From Myxococcus hansupus (GTDB taxonomy: Bacteria > Myxococcota > Myxococcia > Myxococcales > Myxococcaceae): a DNA stretch of 64,000 bases. The number at the start of each line of letters is the position of its first letter. Position 1 is the stretch's first letter. The DNA is taken from contig NZ_CP012109.1 in assembly GCF_000280925.3 (NCBI RefSeq), positions 9,150,001-9,214,000 on the forward strand, written 5' to 3'. Positions 8,027-16,772 of the stretch are shown piece by piece. A model generated the notes under the pieces. It ran no database searches. It was not told the DNA's origin and worked only from the letters and a program-made list of their open reading frames with translations. The position numbers and the translations under genes were made by a program.

Positions 8027-10063
8027 GTGAAAAGAATAGTAGGTGCTTGGACGTGTCTGGCGGCACTGGTGACGGGTTCCGTGGGCTGCGGTGAGGCGCC
8101 ACAGGAGGTGTCCCCGAGTGAGGCGGGCAAGGACGTGAGGTCCCCTACGTGGGAGGAGTTCCTGGCGTCGGCTTATTTTCAGCCGTCAACCGGGCTGTAT
8201 ATCGCGAATGGTGACGAGGTCTTCACGAGCCTGGAGGAACTCCGAAGCTATTACGATGCGCGCGTCAGGCGCAGTGAGAACGGGGTTTCGCGCAATCCGT
8301 TGATCGTCAATGCTGTCGACGGGGAAATGAAGGTTTGGAGTGCGACGCAGAAGCGTCACTTGACCTACTGCGTGGACTCAGTCTCGCTGGCTGCTCGTTA
8401 CGACGCTGTTGTGCGTGACCTGGGTGCGGCGATGCGCGAGTGGGAATCCGCAGCCGATGTGAAGTTCGTTCATCTGTCGCAGTACGATGGTAATTGTAAT
8501 CCGGCGCAGGAGAACGTCCTTTTCGATGTGCGCGAGGCCTATGAGCCCAGCGAAGTGTGTAACGTCGACCCCAAGCTGGTGGGATGCGCGCCGAGGAACG
8601 AGCCATCCCCTGGGCTTCCTCCGAGTTACATTTCGTCGATCATTGCCCAGGCATTTTTCCCGGGCGTGCAGCGTTCGGCTCGAAGCCTCATCATCAATAG
8701 CTATGATCTGGAGACAGATGAGCGTTACGCAGTCGTTAACAATGTACTCTCTCATGAGGTGGGGCACATCCTCGGCTTCCGCCATGAGCACATTCGGATT
8801 CCAAGCACGAATCCTTCCTGTTCAGGAACGGACTGGCTGGAGGTGACTGAGTATGACCAGCAGTCGGTGATGAGTTTCACTTTGTGCGGTGGTCTCGACT
8901 ACCGACGAAAACTGTCTGACCTGGATCGCGCCGGCGCCCGGGCAATCTACGGATTGCCCAAGGACGTGGGAGCGGACTTCAACCGCGACGGGCAAGACGA
9001 CCTCTTCCTGTACAACCCCACAACGGGCGCAGTGGAGACTCGCTACGGTCACCCCTTGATGAATGGTTTGCACTTCGAGGCCGCCACGCAGCAGACCTGG
9101 AGTTCTAATCTGAAGCTGATCCCCGGCGACTTCAACGGAGATGGGTACCAGGACCTGTTCCGGTATTCGCCTACCACTGGCGCAGTCGAGATTCGCTATG
9201 GCTCGGCCGCGATGGGAGCGTTCGTCGTCAGTCCTTCTTCCCAGGTGTCGTTTAGCCCAGGGCTGGAACTGATTCCTGGCGACTTCAACGGGGATGGTTA
9301 CACGGACATCTTCATCTACTACCCGGCCACGGGTAACGTGGAGATTCGTTATGGCTCACCCGTCATGACGCAGTTGCTCTTCAGCTCGTCATCGCAGCAG
9401 GTGTGGGCTGCGGGCCTGAAGCTGATTCCCGGCGACTTCAACGGCGATGGCTATACTGACCTCTTCCGATACAACACCACGACAGGCGCGGTGGAGATTC
9501 GCTACGGCAATTCCAGCATGGGCGCTCTGTCCTCCAGCGCCAGCTCGCAGCAGACCTGGAGCTTGAATCTGAATCTGGTGGCGGGTGACTACAACGGAGA
9601 TGGCCGTACCGACCTCTTCCGATACAACACCACGACGGGCGCGGTGGAGATTCGTTACGGCGCCAGCGGCTCAGGGGCGTTGCTCACCAGTCCCTCGTCT
9701 CAGCACACCTGGGTTCTCAATCTGACCCTGGTGCCTGGAGACTTCAATGGAGATGGCTACACGGACATCTTCGTCTACTACACGCCCACGGGAGCCGTGG
9801 AGACCCGCTTCGGTGCGGCCGGAACAGGGCCGCTGCAGTTCAGTTCTTCGAGCCAGGAGGCGTGGAGTGCGAATCTGAAGTTCGTTCCTGCTGACTTCAA
9901 CGGGGATGGTCGGACAGACCTCTTCATCTACTTTCCGGGGTTTGGCGGATCCGAGATTCGTTATGGCCGCGAGGGGGCGACATCCTTTGTTTTCAGCCCC
10001 TCGTCTCAGCACCTCTGGAATCCTGGATGGGAACTCATCAGCGGTTACGTGCCCAGCCACTAA
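8027..10063 (+). CDS. Secreted HEVGH metallopeptidase lipoprotein with seven FG-GAP/VCBS-type repeats
   Basis: 678 residues from a GTG start. The signal peptide ends in the lipobox GSVGC (Cys22). Residues about 100-300 hold a zincin domain with LSHEVGHILGFRHEH: His243, Glu244, His247 and the third His are all present. This matches the M57-type (HEIGH) or matrixin-like group often found in myxobacteria. Residues about 315-678 are seven tandem ~51-residue repeats, each with DFNGDGxTDLF (a DxNxDGxxD calcium-binding loop), TTGAVEIRYG and a SSQxxW segment, forming an integrin-like beta-propeller. Likely role: surface or released protease with a propeller for adhesion or substrate binding (inference). 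Codon use in the 5' part is less GC-rich than in neighbours, suggesting later acquisition. Confidence 0.9.
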   Translation: MKRIVGAWTCLAALVTGSVGCGEAPQEVSPSEAGKDVRSPTWEEFLASAYFQPSTGLYIANGDEVFTSLEELRSYYDARVRRSENGVSRNPLIVNAVDGEMKVWSATQKRHLTYCVDSVSLAARYDAVVRDLGAAMREWESAADVKFVHLSQYDGNCNPAQENVLFDVREAYEPSEVCNVDPKLVGCAPRNEPSPGLPPSYISSIIAQAFFPGVQRSARSLIINSYDLETDERYAVVNNVLSHEVGHILGFRHEHIRIPSTNPSCSGTDWLEVTEYDQQSVMSFTLCGGLDYRRKLSDLDRAGARAIYGLPKDVGADFNRDGQDDLFLYNPTTGAVETRYGHPLMNGLHFEAATQQTWSSNLKLIPGDFNGDGYQDLFRYSPTTGAVEIRYGSAAMGAFVVSPSSQVSFSPGLELIPGDFNGDGYTDIFIYYPATGNVEIRYGSPVMTQLLFSSSSQQVWAAGLKLIPGDFNGDGYTDLFRYNTTTGAVEIRYGNSSMGALSSSASSQQTWSLNLNLVAGDYNGDGRTDLFRYNTTTGAVEIRYGASGSGALLTSPSSQHTWVLNLTLVPGDFNGDGYTDIFVYYTPTGAVETRFGAAGTGPLQFSSSSQEAWSANLKFVPADFNGDGRTDLFIYFPGFGGSEIRYGREGATSFVFSPSSQHLWNPGWELISGYVPSH

Positions 10064-10103
10064 TCCTGGGTGCGTCGTCCTCCTCCTGAGTGGATGACGA
10101 AAT

Positions 10104-10138
10104 ACGGGCTGAAGCGGCGCATCACCGCTTCAGCCCGT
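10104..10138. terminator. Perfect 14-bp stem-loop between convergent genes
   Basis: ACGGGCTGAAGCGG (10104-10117) and CCGCTTCAGCCCGT (10125-10138) pair perfectly around the 7-base loop CGCATCA. It lies 40 bases after the peptidase stop and 36 bases before the permease stop, so it can serve both strands. No long T-run follows. Confidence 0.8.
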
Positions 10139-10174
10139 GTTGTCGTGCGGCATCGCTCACGTGGCAGCGCTGCC

Positions 10175-12604
10175 TTACTCAGGCGACATCGCCACGCCGG
10201 GGGACACGCGGGACGCGCGGCGAGCGGGCAGCCAGCTCGCCAGGGTCATGACGCCCAGCAGGAGCAGGGCCACGGCGCCGAAGGTCAGCGGGTCGCTGGC
10301 ACTCACGCCGTAGAGCAGCCCTTCGAGCAGCCGCGACAACACGAATGCGAGGACCAGGCCCACCGCGAGCCCCGTCGCGCACAGGCGCAGTGCCTGGTGC
10401 ATCACCAGTCGCACCACGTCGCCCGGCATGGCGCCCAGGGCCAGCCGGATGCCCAGCTCGCGCCGCCGCTGCGTGACGCTGTAGGCCATCAGGCCGTAGA
10501 GGCCCAGTGACGCCAGGGCGAGCGCCGTCACCGCGAAGGTGAGCAGCAACACCCGTTGGAAGCTGCGGCCCGCCACGGATTGTTCAAGGCTCCGCGCCAG
10601 GGTGATGGGCGTCGGAATCGTCAATTGGGAGTCGAGCTGCCGCAGCTCGGGCTTCACCGCGGCGGCCACCTGGGACGGCGGCAGCCGGCTGCGCACCACC
10701 AGCGTGGCCTGCCGCCAGGGCGTCTGCGGGAGCGGGGCATACACCTCCGGCTTCGCGGCCTCGTCCAGCGAGTAGGATCGCATGTCCCCCACCACACCCA
10801 CGATGGTCCGCGGCGCCATCTCGCCGTAACCGATGGCGATGCTCTTTCCGATGGCGTCCTCGCCCGGGAAGTAGCGCCGAGCGAAGGTCTCGTTCACCAC
10901 CACCACCGCGGGCGCCTCCGCACTGTCGTCCGGCGTGAAGTCACGTCCCTGGCGCAGCGGGATTCCCAGGGTGCTGAAGATGCCGTCGCTCACCGCGCGG
11001 TAGCTCGTGTCGGGCTGCTTCCCTGGCGGGAAGGGCTTGCCCGGAAGGTCCAGGGAGATGGAGACGGCGCTGCCGGACACCACGCCCGGTATCATCCAGC
11101 TCGCGGCGTCGACACCGGGGAGCGCGCGCACGCGCTCCAGCAGCCGGGTCTGGAATCGCGTCGCCTCTTCCATCGGGTAGCGCGCGTTGGGCAGCGCGAC
11201 GGGCATCATCGAGACGCCTTCGGGCCGATAGCCCGGGTCCACCTCCGCCAGCCGCTGCGAGCTGCGCACCAGCAACCCCGCGCCCGCCAACAGAATCAGC
11301 GCGAGCGCCACCTGCGTGGACACCAGCACGGAGCGCCAGCGCAGCGCGCCTCGGCTGGCGCTGGTTCCGCGCGTGCTCTGAATCAGGCCGCCCAGGTTGA
11401 CGTTCGCGGCGGTGCCCAGCGGCGCGAGTCCGCACAGCAGGGCCACCGCGATGGACAGCCCCGCCGTGTACGCCAGCGCCCGTCCATCCACCTCCACCAC
11501 CTGCACGCGCAGCACGTCCTCGGGCAGCAGCGCGTTGAGCCCGCCCACGCCCCACACGCCGAGCAGGAGTCCCAGGGCGCCCCCCGCCAACGCCAGCAGC
11601 GAGCCCTCCGCGAGGAGTTGCCGCACCAGCGCCCCGCGTCCCGCGCCCAGCGCCGTGCGGATGGCGAACTCCTGCTGCCGAGCCAAGGCCCGTGCGAGGA
11701 GGAGCTGCGCCACGTTGACGCAGGCGATGAGCAGCAACAGGCCCACCGCGCCCAGCAGCATCAGCGCGGGGCGCCGTGTGTCGGCGGACATCCGCAGTTG
11801 CAACGAGTCCACACCCACGCCGGCCCGGCCGCTGGTGTCGCCGTGCTCCCGCGCCACCGCGTCGATGAGGCGACCCAGTTCGTCCTGGGCCCGCGCGATG
11901 CTGACGCCCGGCGCCAGGCGCCCCAGGGCCTTGAGCATGTGGGCGCCACGGTTGTCCCAGTTCTGCCGGACGGAGTCCTTGGCATACAGGGGCGCCCACA
12001 GGGCCAGTGTGTCCGGCGTGCCCTCGCGGGGGAAGTCGAAGCCCTGCGGCATCACGCCCACCACCTGGTACGGCAGGCCGTCCATCTCCAGCGTGCGCTC
12101 CAGCACACCCGGGTCGCCACCGAAGCGGCGCGCCCACAGGCCGTGTGACAGCACCACCGCGCGAGGGCCGTCAGGCACCTGCTCCTCGGCGGAGAGCCCT
12201 CGGCCCAGCAACGGGGGCACGCCCATGACCGTGAAGAAGTCCTCGCCCACCGCGGCGGCTTCCACGCGCTCGGGCTCCATGTCGGGGCCGGTGAGGGTGG
12301 GGGCCAGGGTGGTGTAGGCGGCCAGCCCGGTGAGGGAGGTCATCTTCTGCCGGAGGGCGTCCACGTCCATCCGCGCCAGCCGCATGTCGGCGGTGCCGTG
12401 CTCGGCGTCCTGGCCCCACACCGCGACCACCTGCTCGGCCTGGGGCAGGGGCAGGGGGCGCAGCAGCAGCGCGCTCACCACGCTGAACAGGGTGGTGTTG
12501 GCGCCAATGCCCAGCGCCAGGGCCAGCACGGTGGCGAGCGTGAAGCCGGGGCTGCGACGCAGCGAGCGCGCCCCGTAGCGGAGGTCCTTGAGGAAGGAGG
12601 CCAT
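10175..12604 (-). CDS. MacB/FtsX-like ABC transporter permease (ADOP-type)
   Basis: 809 residues from the ATG at 12604 (MASFLKDLRYGARSLRRSPG); the frame continues upstream but without permease character. It has the duplicated MacB_PCD-FtsX layout. The first membrane helix (FTLATVLALALGIGANTTLF) leads into a periplasmic domain. FtsX-type helices follow near residues 285-380 (LLGAVGLLLLIACVNVAQLL), then a second helix plus periplasmic domain (VSTQVALALILLAGAGLLV). The last three helices lie in the C-terminal ~130 residues (FAVTALALASLGLYGLMAYS). The length and the DLRYGARSLRRSPGFT opening match the acidobacterial duplicated orphan permease family. No ATP-binding protein is adjacent, as usual for that family. 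Substrate unknown; export of a macrolide or peptide-like compound is possible. Confidence 0.9.
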   Translation of the reverse strand: MASFLKDLRYGARSLRRSPGFTLATVLALALGIGANTTLFSVVSALLLRPLPLPQAEQVVAVWGQDAEHGTADMRLARMDVDALRQKMTSLTGLAAYTTLAPTLTGPDMEPERVEAAAVGEDFFTVMGVPPLLGRGLSAEEQVPDGPRAVVLSHGLWARRFGGDPGVLERTLEMDGLPYQVVGVMPQGFDFPREGTPDTLALWAPLYAKDSVRQNWDNRGAHMLKALGRLAPGVSIARAQDELGRLIDAVAREHGDTSGRAGVGVDSLQLRMSADTRRPALMLLGAVGLLLLIACVNVAQLLLARALARQQEFAIRTALGAGRGALVRQLLAEGSLLALAGGALGLLLGVWGVGGLNALLPEDVLRVQVVEVDGRALAYTAGLSIAVALLCGLAPLGTAANVNLGGLIQSTRGTSASRGALRWRSVLVSTQVALALILLAGAGLLVRSSQRLAEVDPGYRPEGVSMMPVALPNARYPMEEATRFQTRLLERVRALPGVDAASWMIPGVVSGSAVSISLDLPGKPFPPGKQPDTSYRAVSDGIFSTLGIPLRQGRDFTPDDSAEAPAVVVVNETFARRYFPGEDAIGKSIAIGYGEMAPRTIVGVVGDMRSYSLDEAAKPEVYAPLPQTPWRQATLVVRSRLPPSQVAAAVKPELRQLDSQLTIPTPITLARSLEQSVAGRSFQRVLLLTFAVTALALASLGLYGLMAYSVTQRRRELGIRLALGAMPGDVVRLVMHQALRLCATGLAVGLVLAFVLSRLLEGLLYGVSASDPLTFGAVALLLLGVMTLASWLPARRASRVSPGVAMSPE

Positions 12605-12759
12605 GGATTCCACCCAGAGCCATTCGCGTGCCAACGCGGAGGGCGGGTTCAACCGCGCGGAGTCCCAGTGGGCGGCGTGGACTCGCGCGGTGACGGTTGT
12701 GCGCTTCTGGGACGGCGGGTGTCCGGTGGTGACACGGCCCCGCCCGAACGGCTCGTGCG

Positions 12760-14583
12760 TCAGAGGCGGATGGGCGGCTCGATGAGCTGGGGCTCGGTGG
12801 CCTTCGCGTCGTCCGGGTCGAAGGCGGGCGCGTAGGGCCCGGCGTGCGTCTCCTTCCACTTGCGGGGCACGCGCTCGACGCCCACCGGGAAGACGGTGAG
12901 CCGGCCATCCTCGCCAATGCGCAGCCGCAGGAAGTTCTTCCAGTCCGGTGAGGCCAGCGAGATGAAGGCCTCGTTGGAGTGGGCCCCGAAGCGATTCACG
13001 CTGAGCCACAGGTACAGGCCCATGACGAAGGGGCCCACGAGGAAGCCGCCCAGGAAGGTGAAGCTGGAGGACAGGAGGAACTTGCCCGCCAGGTGCCACC
13101 AGCCGGCTTCACAGTGGATGCCGTCCGACGCGAGCTCCGGACAGACGCCCAGTCCGCTCACCGTGAGGTAGGTCGCCCCCCAGGCCACGAAGAAGGCGGC
13201 CGCGATGTGCGCGAGCCCATGGAGTGTTCCCGCCAGGGTTCTCCATTTGCCGAAGGCCGAGTCCGCCATCCCGATGAGCCCCCCGATGGTGCCCAGGCCC
13301 AGCACCAGCGTCCAGGGCCGGGCCACCATGCTGTTGGCCACCGCGAGGATGACCTGTGGGAGCTGCGATATCCCGAAGGAGCCCACCTCCGCGAAGGCGG
13401 CCAGCGCGAGCAGCAGGTACAGCGCGCCCGTCATCAAACCGAAGAGCGGACTGTGGCGGATGAGCAGGAGGTTCTGCCGCGCGAGCCGCCGCGACGTCCA
13501 TTCATCCGGGAAGCTCTTCTGGAGCGTGTAGCCGTCCCGCAGGACATGGGCGGAGGGCGCGTGCGTGGGATGGAGGAACGCGCCACCACCGCCCGCGGTG
13601 ATTTTCTGCCGACCCCCGGCGTCCTCGTGCCGCCGGTAGTGGTGCAGGTCGCCCGCGAGGAAGACGTTGATGCGGCGGCCGAACACCTTCTCCTGGAGGT
13701 ACTCCAGGTTGTTCTCCAGGTAGCTGCCCTTGCGCCGCTCGGTGGCCGCGAGAATCCAGGCGGGCTCCGCGTTGCAGAGGATGATGCGGTCCTCGGGGCC
13801 CATGTGGCTGGCCACCTCGCGGAAGTACTCCACCTGCGGCACGTCGATGTCGCTGTTGAGCTGCACGTCCGTGCCGATGAGCCACCAGCGCTGCGGCAGC
13901 TTCAGGGCGAAGTAGCTGCGGCTCTGCCGCGTGCGGCGCCCGGCAATCCACCGGCTCGCGCAGAACAGTCTCAGGAAGGCGCCGAGCCCGTCGTACCAGT
14001 CATGGTTGCCCGGAATCACGAACAGGTCCGGGCTGGGCGCGTGCGAGCGGCGCATGGCCGCTTCGTAGGGCTGGACGAGCCGCTCGTCGTAGATTTCGCG
14101 GCTGGCGCCGGGGTACACGCCGTCGCCGCCGAAGATGAGCAGCCGGCCGCGCCGCGTGTCGTGGGGCTCCGCCTGGGGCTCGCCGCGCACGGACAACGCG
14201 AGTTCGGGCAGGGCCAGCAGCCGCGCCACCGCGTAGGTGGAGTTCCAGCCGTCGCCAGTGTCCGACACGTAGTCCAGCCAGAAGCCGCCCTCCGGCATGG
14301 GCTCCTGCGAGTAGTCGAAGTAGGGGACCTGGGGACGCACCACCGCTTCGATGAGCCGCTGGTCCGCGCGCGCGCCGAACACCGCCGCCACCACCGCGTC
14401 CAGGCCCGTGCGCAGCAATTGAGCGGGGTGCAGCCAGCGCACCATGTCCGCCCGCTTCGCTACCCGCGCGGCGAGTCGCTGGTCGGAGAGCGGCGGGCCT
14501 TCTCGTGACGAGACCGCGTAGGGGCGCGTGACTTCGCGTTCGGGTTCGCGCTCCGGTGCCGGCTGTTCGCGCTCAGCGGCCAT
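12760..14583 (-). CDS. Membrane-associated metallophosphoesterase
   Basis: 607 residues. A calcineurin-like phosphoesterase domain covers about 85-395. Its metal-binding motifs are present in order: SDTGDGWNST (D-x-G-type block), IFGGDGVYPG, IPGNHDWYDG (GNHD) and LAGDLHHYRRH (GDxHHYxxH). From about residue 405 there are four or five hydrophobic helices (MTGALYLLLALAAFAEVGSF, VARPWTLVLGLGTIGGLI, LAHIAAAFFVAWGATYL, FTFLGGFLVGPFVMGLYLWL) and a ~75-residue hydrophilic tail. The N-terminal ~30 residues are charged and Pro/Glu-rich. It probably hydrolyses a phosphoester at the inner membrane; the substrate is unknown. It sits 155 bases upstream of the permease on the same strand, and linkage is uncertain. 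Confidence 0.87.
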   Translation of the reverse strand: MAAEREQPAPEREPEREVTRPYAVSSREGPPLSDQRLAARVAKRADMVRWLHPAQLLRTGLDAVVAAVFGARADQRLIEAVVRPQVPYFDYSQEPMPEGGFWLDYVSDTGDGWNSTYAVARLLALPELALSVRGEPQAEPHDTRRGRLLIFGGDGVYPGASREIYDERLVQPYEAAMRRSHAPSPDLFVIPGNHDWYDGLGAFLRLFCASRWIAGRRTRQSRSYFALKLPQRWWLIGTDVQLNSDIDVPQVEYFREVASHMGPEDRIILCNAEPAWILAATERRKGSYLENNLEYLQEKVFGRRINVFLAGDLHHYRRHEDAGGRQKITAGGGGAFLHPTHAPSAHVLRDGYTLQKSFPDEWTSRRLARQNLLLIRHSPLFGLMTGALYLLLALAAFAEVGSFGISQLPQVILAVANSMVARPWTLVLGLGTIGGLIGMADSAFGKWRTLAGTLHGLAHIAAAFFVAWGATYLTVSGLGVCPELASDGIHCEAGWWHLAGKFLLSSSFTFLGGFLVGPFVMGLYLWLSVNRFGAHSNEAFISLASPDWKNFLRLRIGEDGRLTVFPVGVERVPRKWKETHAGPYAPAFDPDDAKATEPQLIEPPIRL

Positions 14584-14762
14584 GGCGAGGCTGTTCCAGG
14601 CGAGAGCAGGAGAGGACGGCGAGCCCGGTGGCCGCGGGCAGGGAGGCGCTGAATCGTGAACGCATGGCAGTCCTGGATTACCACGTTCACACCCCCCGAC
14701 TGGAGAGCAGGCAGGCGCGGTTCGCGGTTCCCAGGGGCGCTCGGGTGGGGCACCCTGGGGGC

Positions 14763-15227
14763 ATGCCGGATTCGCCGCTCAAGGATTTCCCGGTGGTTGT
14801 CGCCTTCCCCCTCCACTGGGGGGAGATGGACGCCTTCGGCCACGCCAACAACACGCGCACCTTCACGTGGTTCGAGACCGCTCGCATCACCTACTTCGCG
14901 CGCATCGGCCTGACGGGGCCCTCCGCTGCGGGGAATGACCGGATGACCGGGGGCGGGATTGGCCCCATCCTGGCCGCGACGAACGCGGACTATTTGCGTC
15001 CCGTCCTGTTTCCCACGCGCCTGGTTGCGGGCTGCCGCGCCACGCGCATCGGCACGTCGTCCATCACCCTGGAGCACGCGGTGGCTGGGGAGGACGACGG
15101 CGTCCTCTACACGCGGGGAAGCGCCGTCATCGTCACCCTCCGCTACGCCACCCACGAGAAAATCCCTGTCCCCGCGGAGATTCGCGAGGCCATCGAGGCG
15201 CTCGAGGGGCGCTCCTTCAGCGCGTGA
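14763..15227 (+). CDS. Acyl-CoA thioesterase, hotdog fold (YbgC/FadM-like)
   Basis: 154 residues from the ATG at 14763. The frame is open further upstream, but homology begins here. The signature GEMDAFGHANNTRTFTWFET has the conserved Asp and the GHxNN turn of 4-hydroxybenzoyl-CoA-thioesterase-like enzymes. ATNADYLRPVLFP and ITLEHAVAGED follow the family's strand order. It probably hydrolyses acyl-CoA thioesters in the cytoplasm. The last codon overlaps the following methyltransferase start (GTGA), so the two are cotranslated. The gene is divergent from the phosphoesterase, with a 179-base intergenic region that must hold both promoters. Confidence 0.88.
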   Translation: MPDSPLKDFPVVVAFPLHWGEMDAFGHANNTRTFTWFETARITYFARIGLTGPSAAGNDRMTGGGIGPILAATNADYLRPVLFPTRLVAGCRATRIGTSSITLEHAVAGEDDGVLYTRGSAVIVTLRYATHEKIPVPAEIREAIEALEGRSFSA

Positions 15228-15994
15228 CCGACGACACGCTGGGGTTCTACGAGGGCATGGCGGAGGAGTATCACCTGCTCTTCGCCAACTGGCCGCAGGT
15301 GGTGGAGCGCCAGGGGGCCATGCTGGACGCGCTGCTGCGCCGCTGTGGCGCGCCGCCGCCGCGGCGGGTGCTGGACTGCGCGTGTGGCATTGGCACGCAG
15401 GCGCTGGGCCTGGCGGGACGGGGGTACAGCGTTCACGCCACGGACTTGAGTCCCGCCGCCGTGGCGCGCGCCGAGCGTGAGGCCCGTGTGATGGGCGTGC
15501 AGCTCACCACGGGCGTGGCGGACATGCGCGCGCTGGGCACGCAGGTGGCGGGCACCTTCCCCGTGGTGGTGGCGTTGGACAACGCGGTGACGCACCTGCT
15601 GACGGATGCGGATCTGGACGCGGCGGCACGCGCCATGGCGTCGAAGCTGGCTCCCGGCGGTCTGGTGGCGTTGAGCGTGCGCGACGCGGAGACGCTGGTG
15701 GAGCGGCAGCCGCGCTTCACCTCGGAGCGACTGCTGGAGGCGCCCGAGGGGCGCCGCATCCTCTTCCAAATCTGGGACTGGGCGGCGGACGGGCGCACGT
15801 ACACGGTGCACCAGTTCATCCTCCGCCCCGAGGGCAAGGGCTGGCAGGCGACTGAACACACCGGTGTGTATCGCGCCCTGCAACGCGTGGAGCTGGAGCA
15901 GGCGCTGACGCGCGCGGGGCTCGTGGACACGCGGTGGTACTCGCCGGAGGAGACGGGCTTTCATCAGCCCATACTCACGGCGCGGCGGGCCTGA
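15224..15994 (+). CDS. Class I SAM-dependent methyltransferase
   Basis: 256 residues from the GTG at 15224, overlapping the thioesterase stop by 4 bases. Motif I is VLDCACGIGTQALGLA, the acidic residue at the end of beta2 is in YSVHATDLSP, and motif IV is FPVVVALDNAVTHLL; the core Rossmann fold spans about 15-160. The opening FYEGMAEEYHLLFANWPQVV resembles glycine/sarcosine-N-methyltransferase-like small-molecule enzymes, which also start with a D/E-x-YH-L-x-F helix. The substrate is not determined. The pairing with a thioesterase suggests a shared small acyl substrate, but this is only inference. Confidence 0.88.
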   Translation: MTDDTLGFYEGMAEEYHLLFANWPQVVERQGAMLDALLRRCGAPPPRRVLDCACGIGTQALGLAGRGYSVHATDLSPAAVARAEREARVMGVQLTTGVADMRALGTQVAGTFPVVVALDNAVTHLLTDADLDAAARAMASKLAPGGLVALSVRDAETLVERQPRFTSERLLEAPEGRRILFQIWDWAADGRTYTVHQFILRPEGKGWQATEHTGVYRALQRVELEQALTRAGLVDTRWYSPEETGFHQPILTARRA

Positions 15995-16018
15995 GCCGGG
16001 TGCTTGGGCCCGTGGCGC

Positions 16019-16042
16019 AGGGAGTCCGCTGTTCGGCTCCCT
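16019..16042. terminator. Stem-loop between convergent genes
   Basis: AGGGAGTCCG pairs with CGGCTCCCT around the loop CTGTT, with one bulged T: a 9-bp GC-rich stem. It lies 25 bases after the methyltransferase stop and 5 bases from the Imm52 stop. Probable bidirectional terminator. Confidence 0.65.
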
Positions 16043-16046
16043 CGAC

Positions 16047-16760
16047 CTACGGTTGAGCCTGGAGCGGCCGCATCAGCCCTGCTTGCTCCAGCGTGGCATG
16101 CACCACCTCCGCCAGGGCGACATGTTCCGGGTTGCTAGCCGTGAAGCGCTCAGGCGTGAGGATGATGAGGGTGCCCTTGTCTTCCACCTGCTCGAGGCGC
16201 ACCGGCGCGGGTAGCGGAGGCACCGCTCCTCGCTGGCGAGCGACGTATATGAGCCAGCCTGCGAACGTGCCCGGGTCAGCGAATTCCGACGACATGTCCC
16301 GATGGCTGACGGACGTGGCGATGGCCCATTCCGGCTCCCATGCCAGCGCCATTGCGCTCACGACCTGGGCGAGTGTCACCGAGGAGAGGAGTCGCTCCGC
16401 AACAGGTCCAGTCGAGGGAAGCGTGAGGGTGCAGCGATCCAGTACATGTCGCGAGCGCGAACCGCACGAGATGTTCGCCACGCTGCTTCCAACGACTGAG
16501 CCGTTCCAAGCAGCGAAAGCAACGTCTCCCGCCCCTTGCTGGTACTTCTCCATCGCGAACAGGCCTGTCAGCGCCCTGTGTTCGAGCTCGACTCCACGCT
16601 TTCGCGCAGCATCCGGAGAGTTCGCTTGTTCGAACCACTGTGCGAAAGCGTCGTCGATGAGCGCCAACCTGCGGAAGAAGGACTCGGCACGTCGAGCGTA
16701 CGCATCCACGGGCTCCCTGCGTCCCGGCCAGTAGCCGCCAGCGTAGTATTTTTCGGTCAT
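16047..16760 (-). CDS. Imm52 family immunity protein (orphan)
   Basis: 237 residues, intact. The opening TEKYYAGGYWPGRREPVDAY and the following ARRAESFFRRL, with the late VRLEQVEDKGTLIILTPERF, match myxobacterial Imm52 proteins, which neutralise Tox-REase-5 nuclease toxins. It is encoded directly downstream (12 bases) of the 3' end of such a toxin, as is usual. Here the toxin is broken (see 16773-17129 and 19494-20478), so this immunity gene is orphaned. It may persist to protect against the same toxin delivered by kin. No signal peptide, consistent with action in the cytoplasm. Family assignment is from memory of the sequence pattern. Confidence 0.85.
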   Translation of the reverse strand: MTEKYYAGGYWPGRREPVDAYARRAESFFRRLALIDDAFAQWFEQANSPDAARKRGVELEHRALTGLFAMEKYQQGAGDVAFAAWNGSVVGSSVANISCGSRSRHVLDRCTLTLPSTGPVAERLLSSVTLAQVVSAMALAWEPEWAIATSVSHRDMSSEFADPGTFAGWLIYVARQRGAVPPLPAPVRLEQVEDKGTLIILTPERFTASNPEHVALAEVVHATLEQAGLMRPLQAQP

Positions 16761-16772
16761 CTGGCTCCGTGC

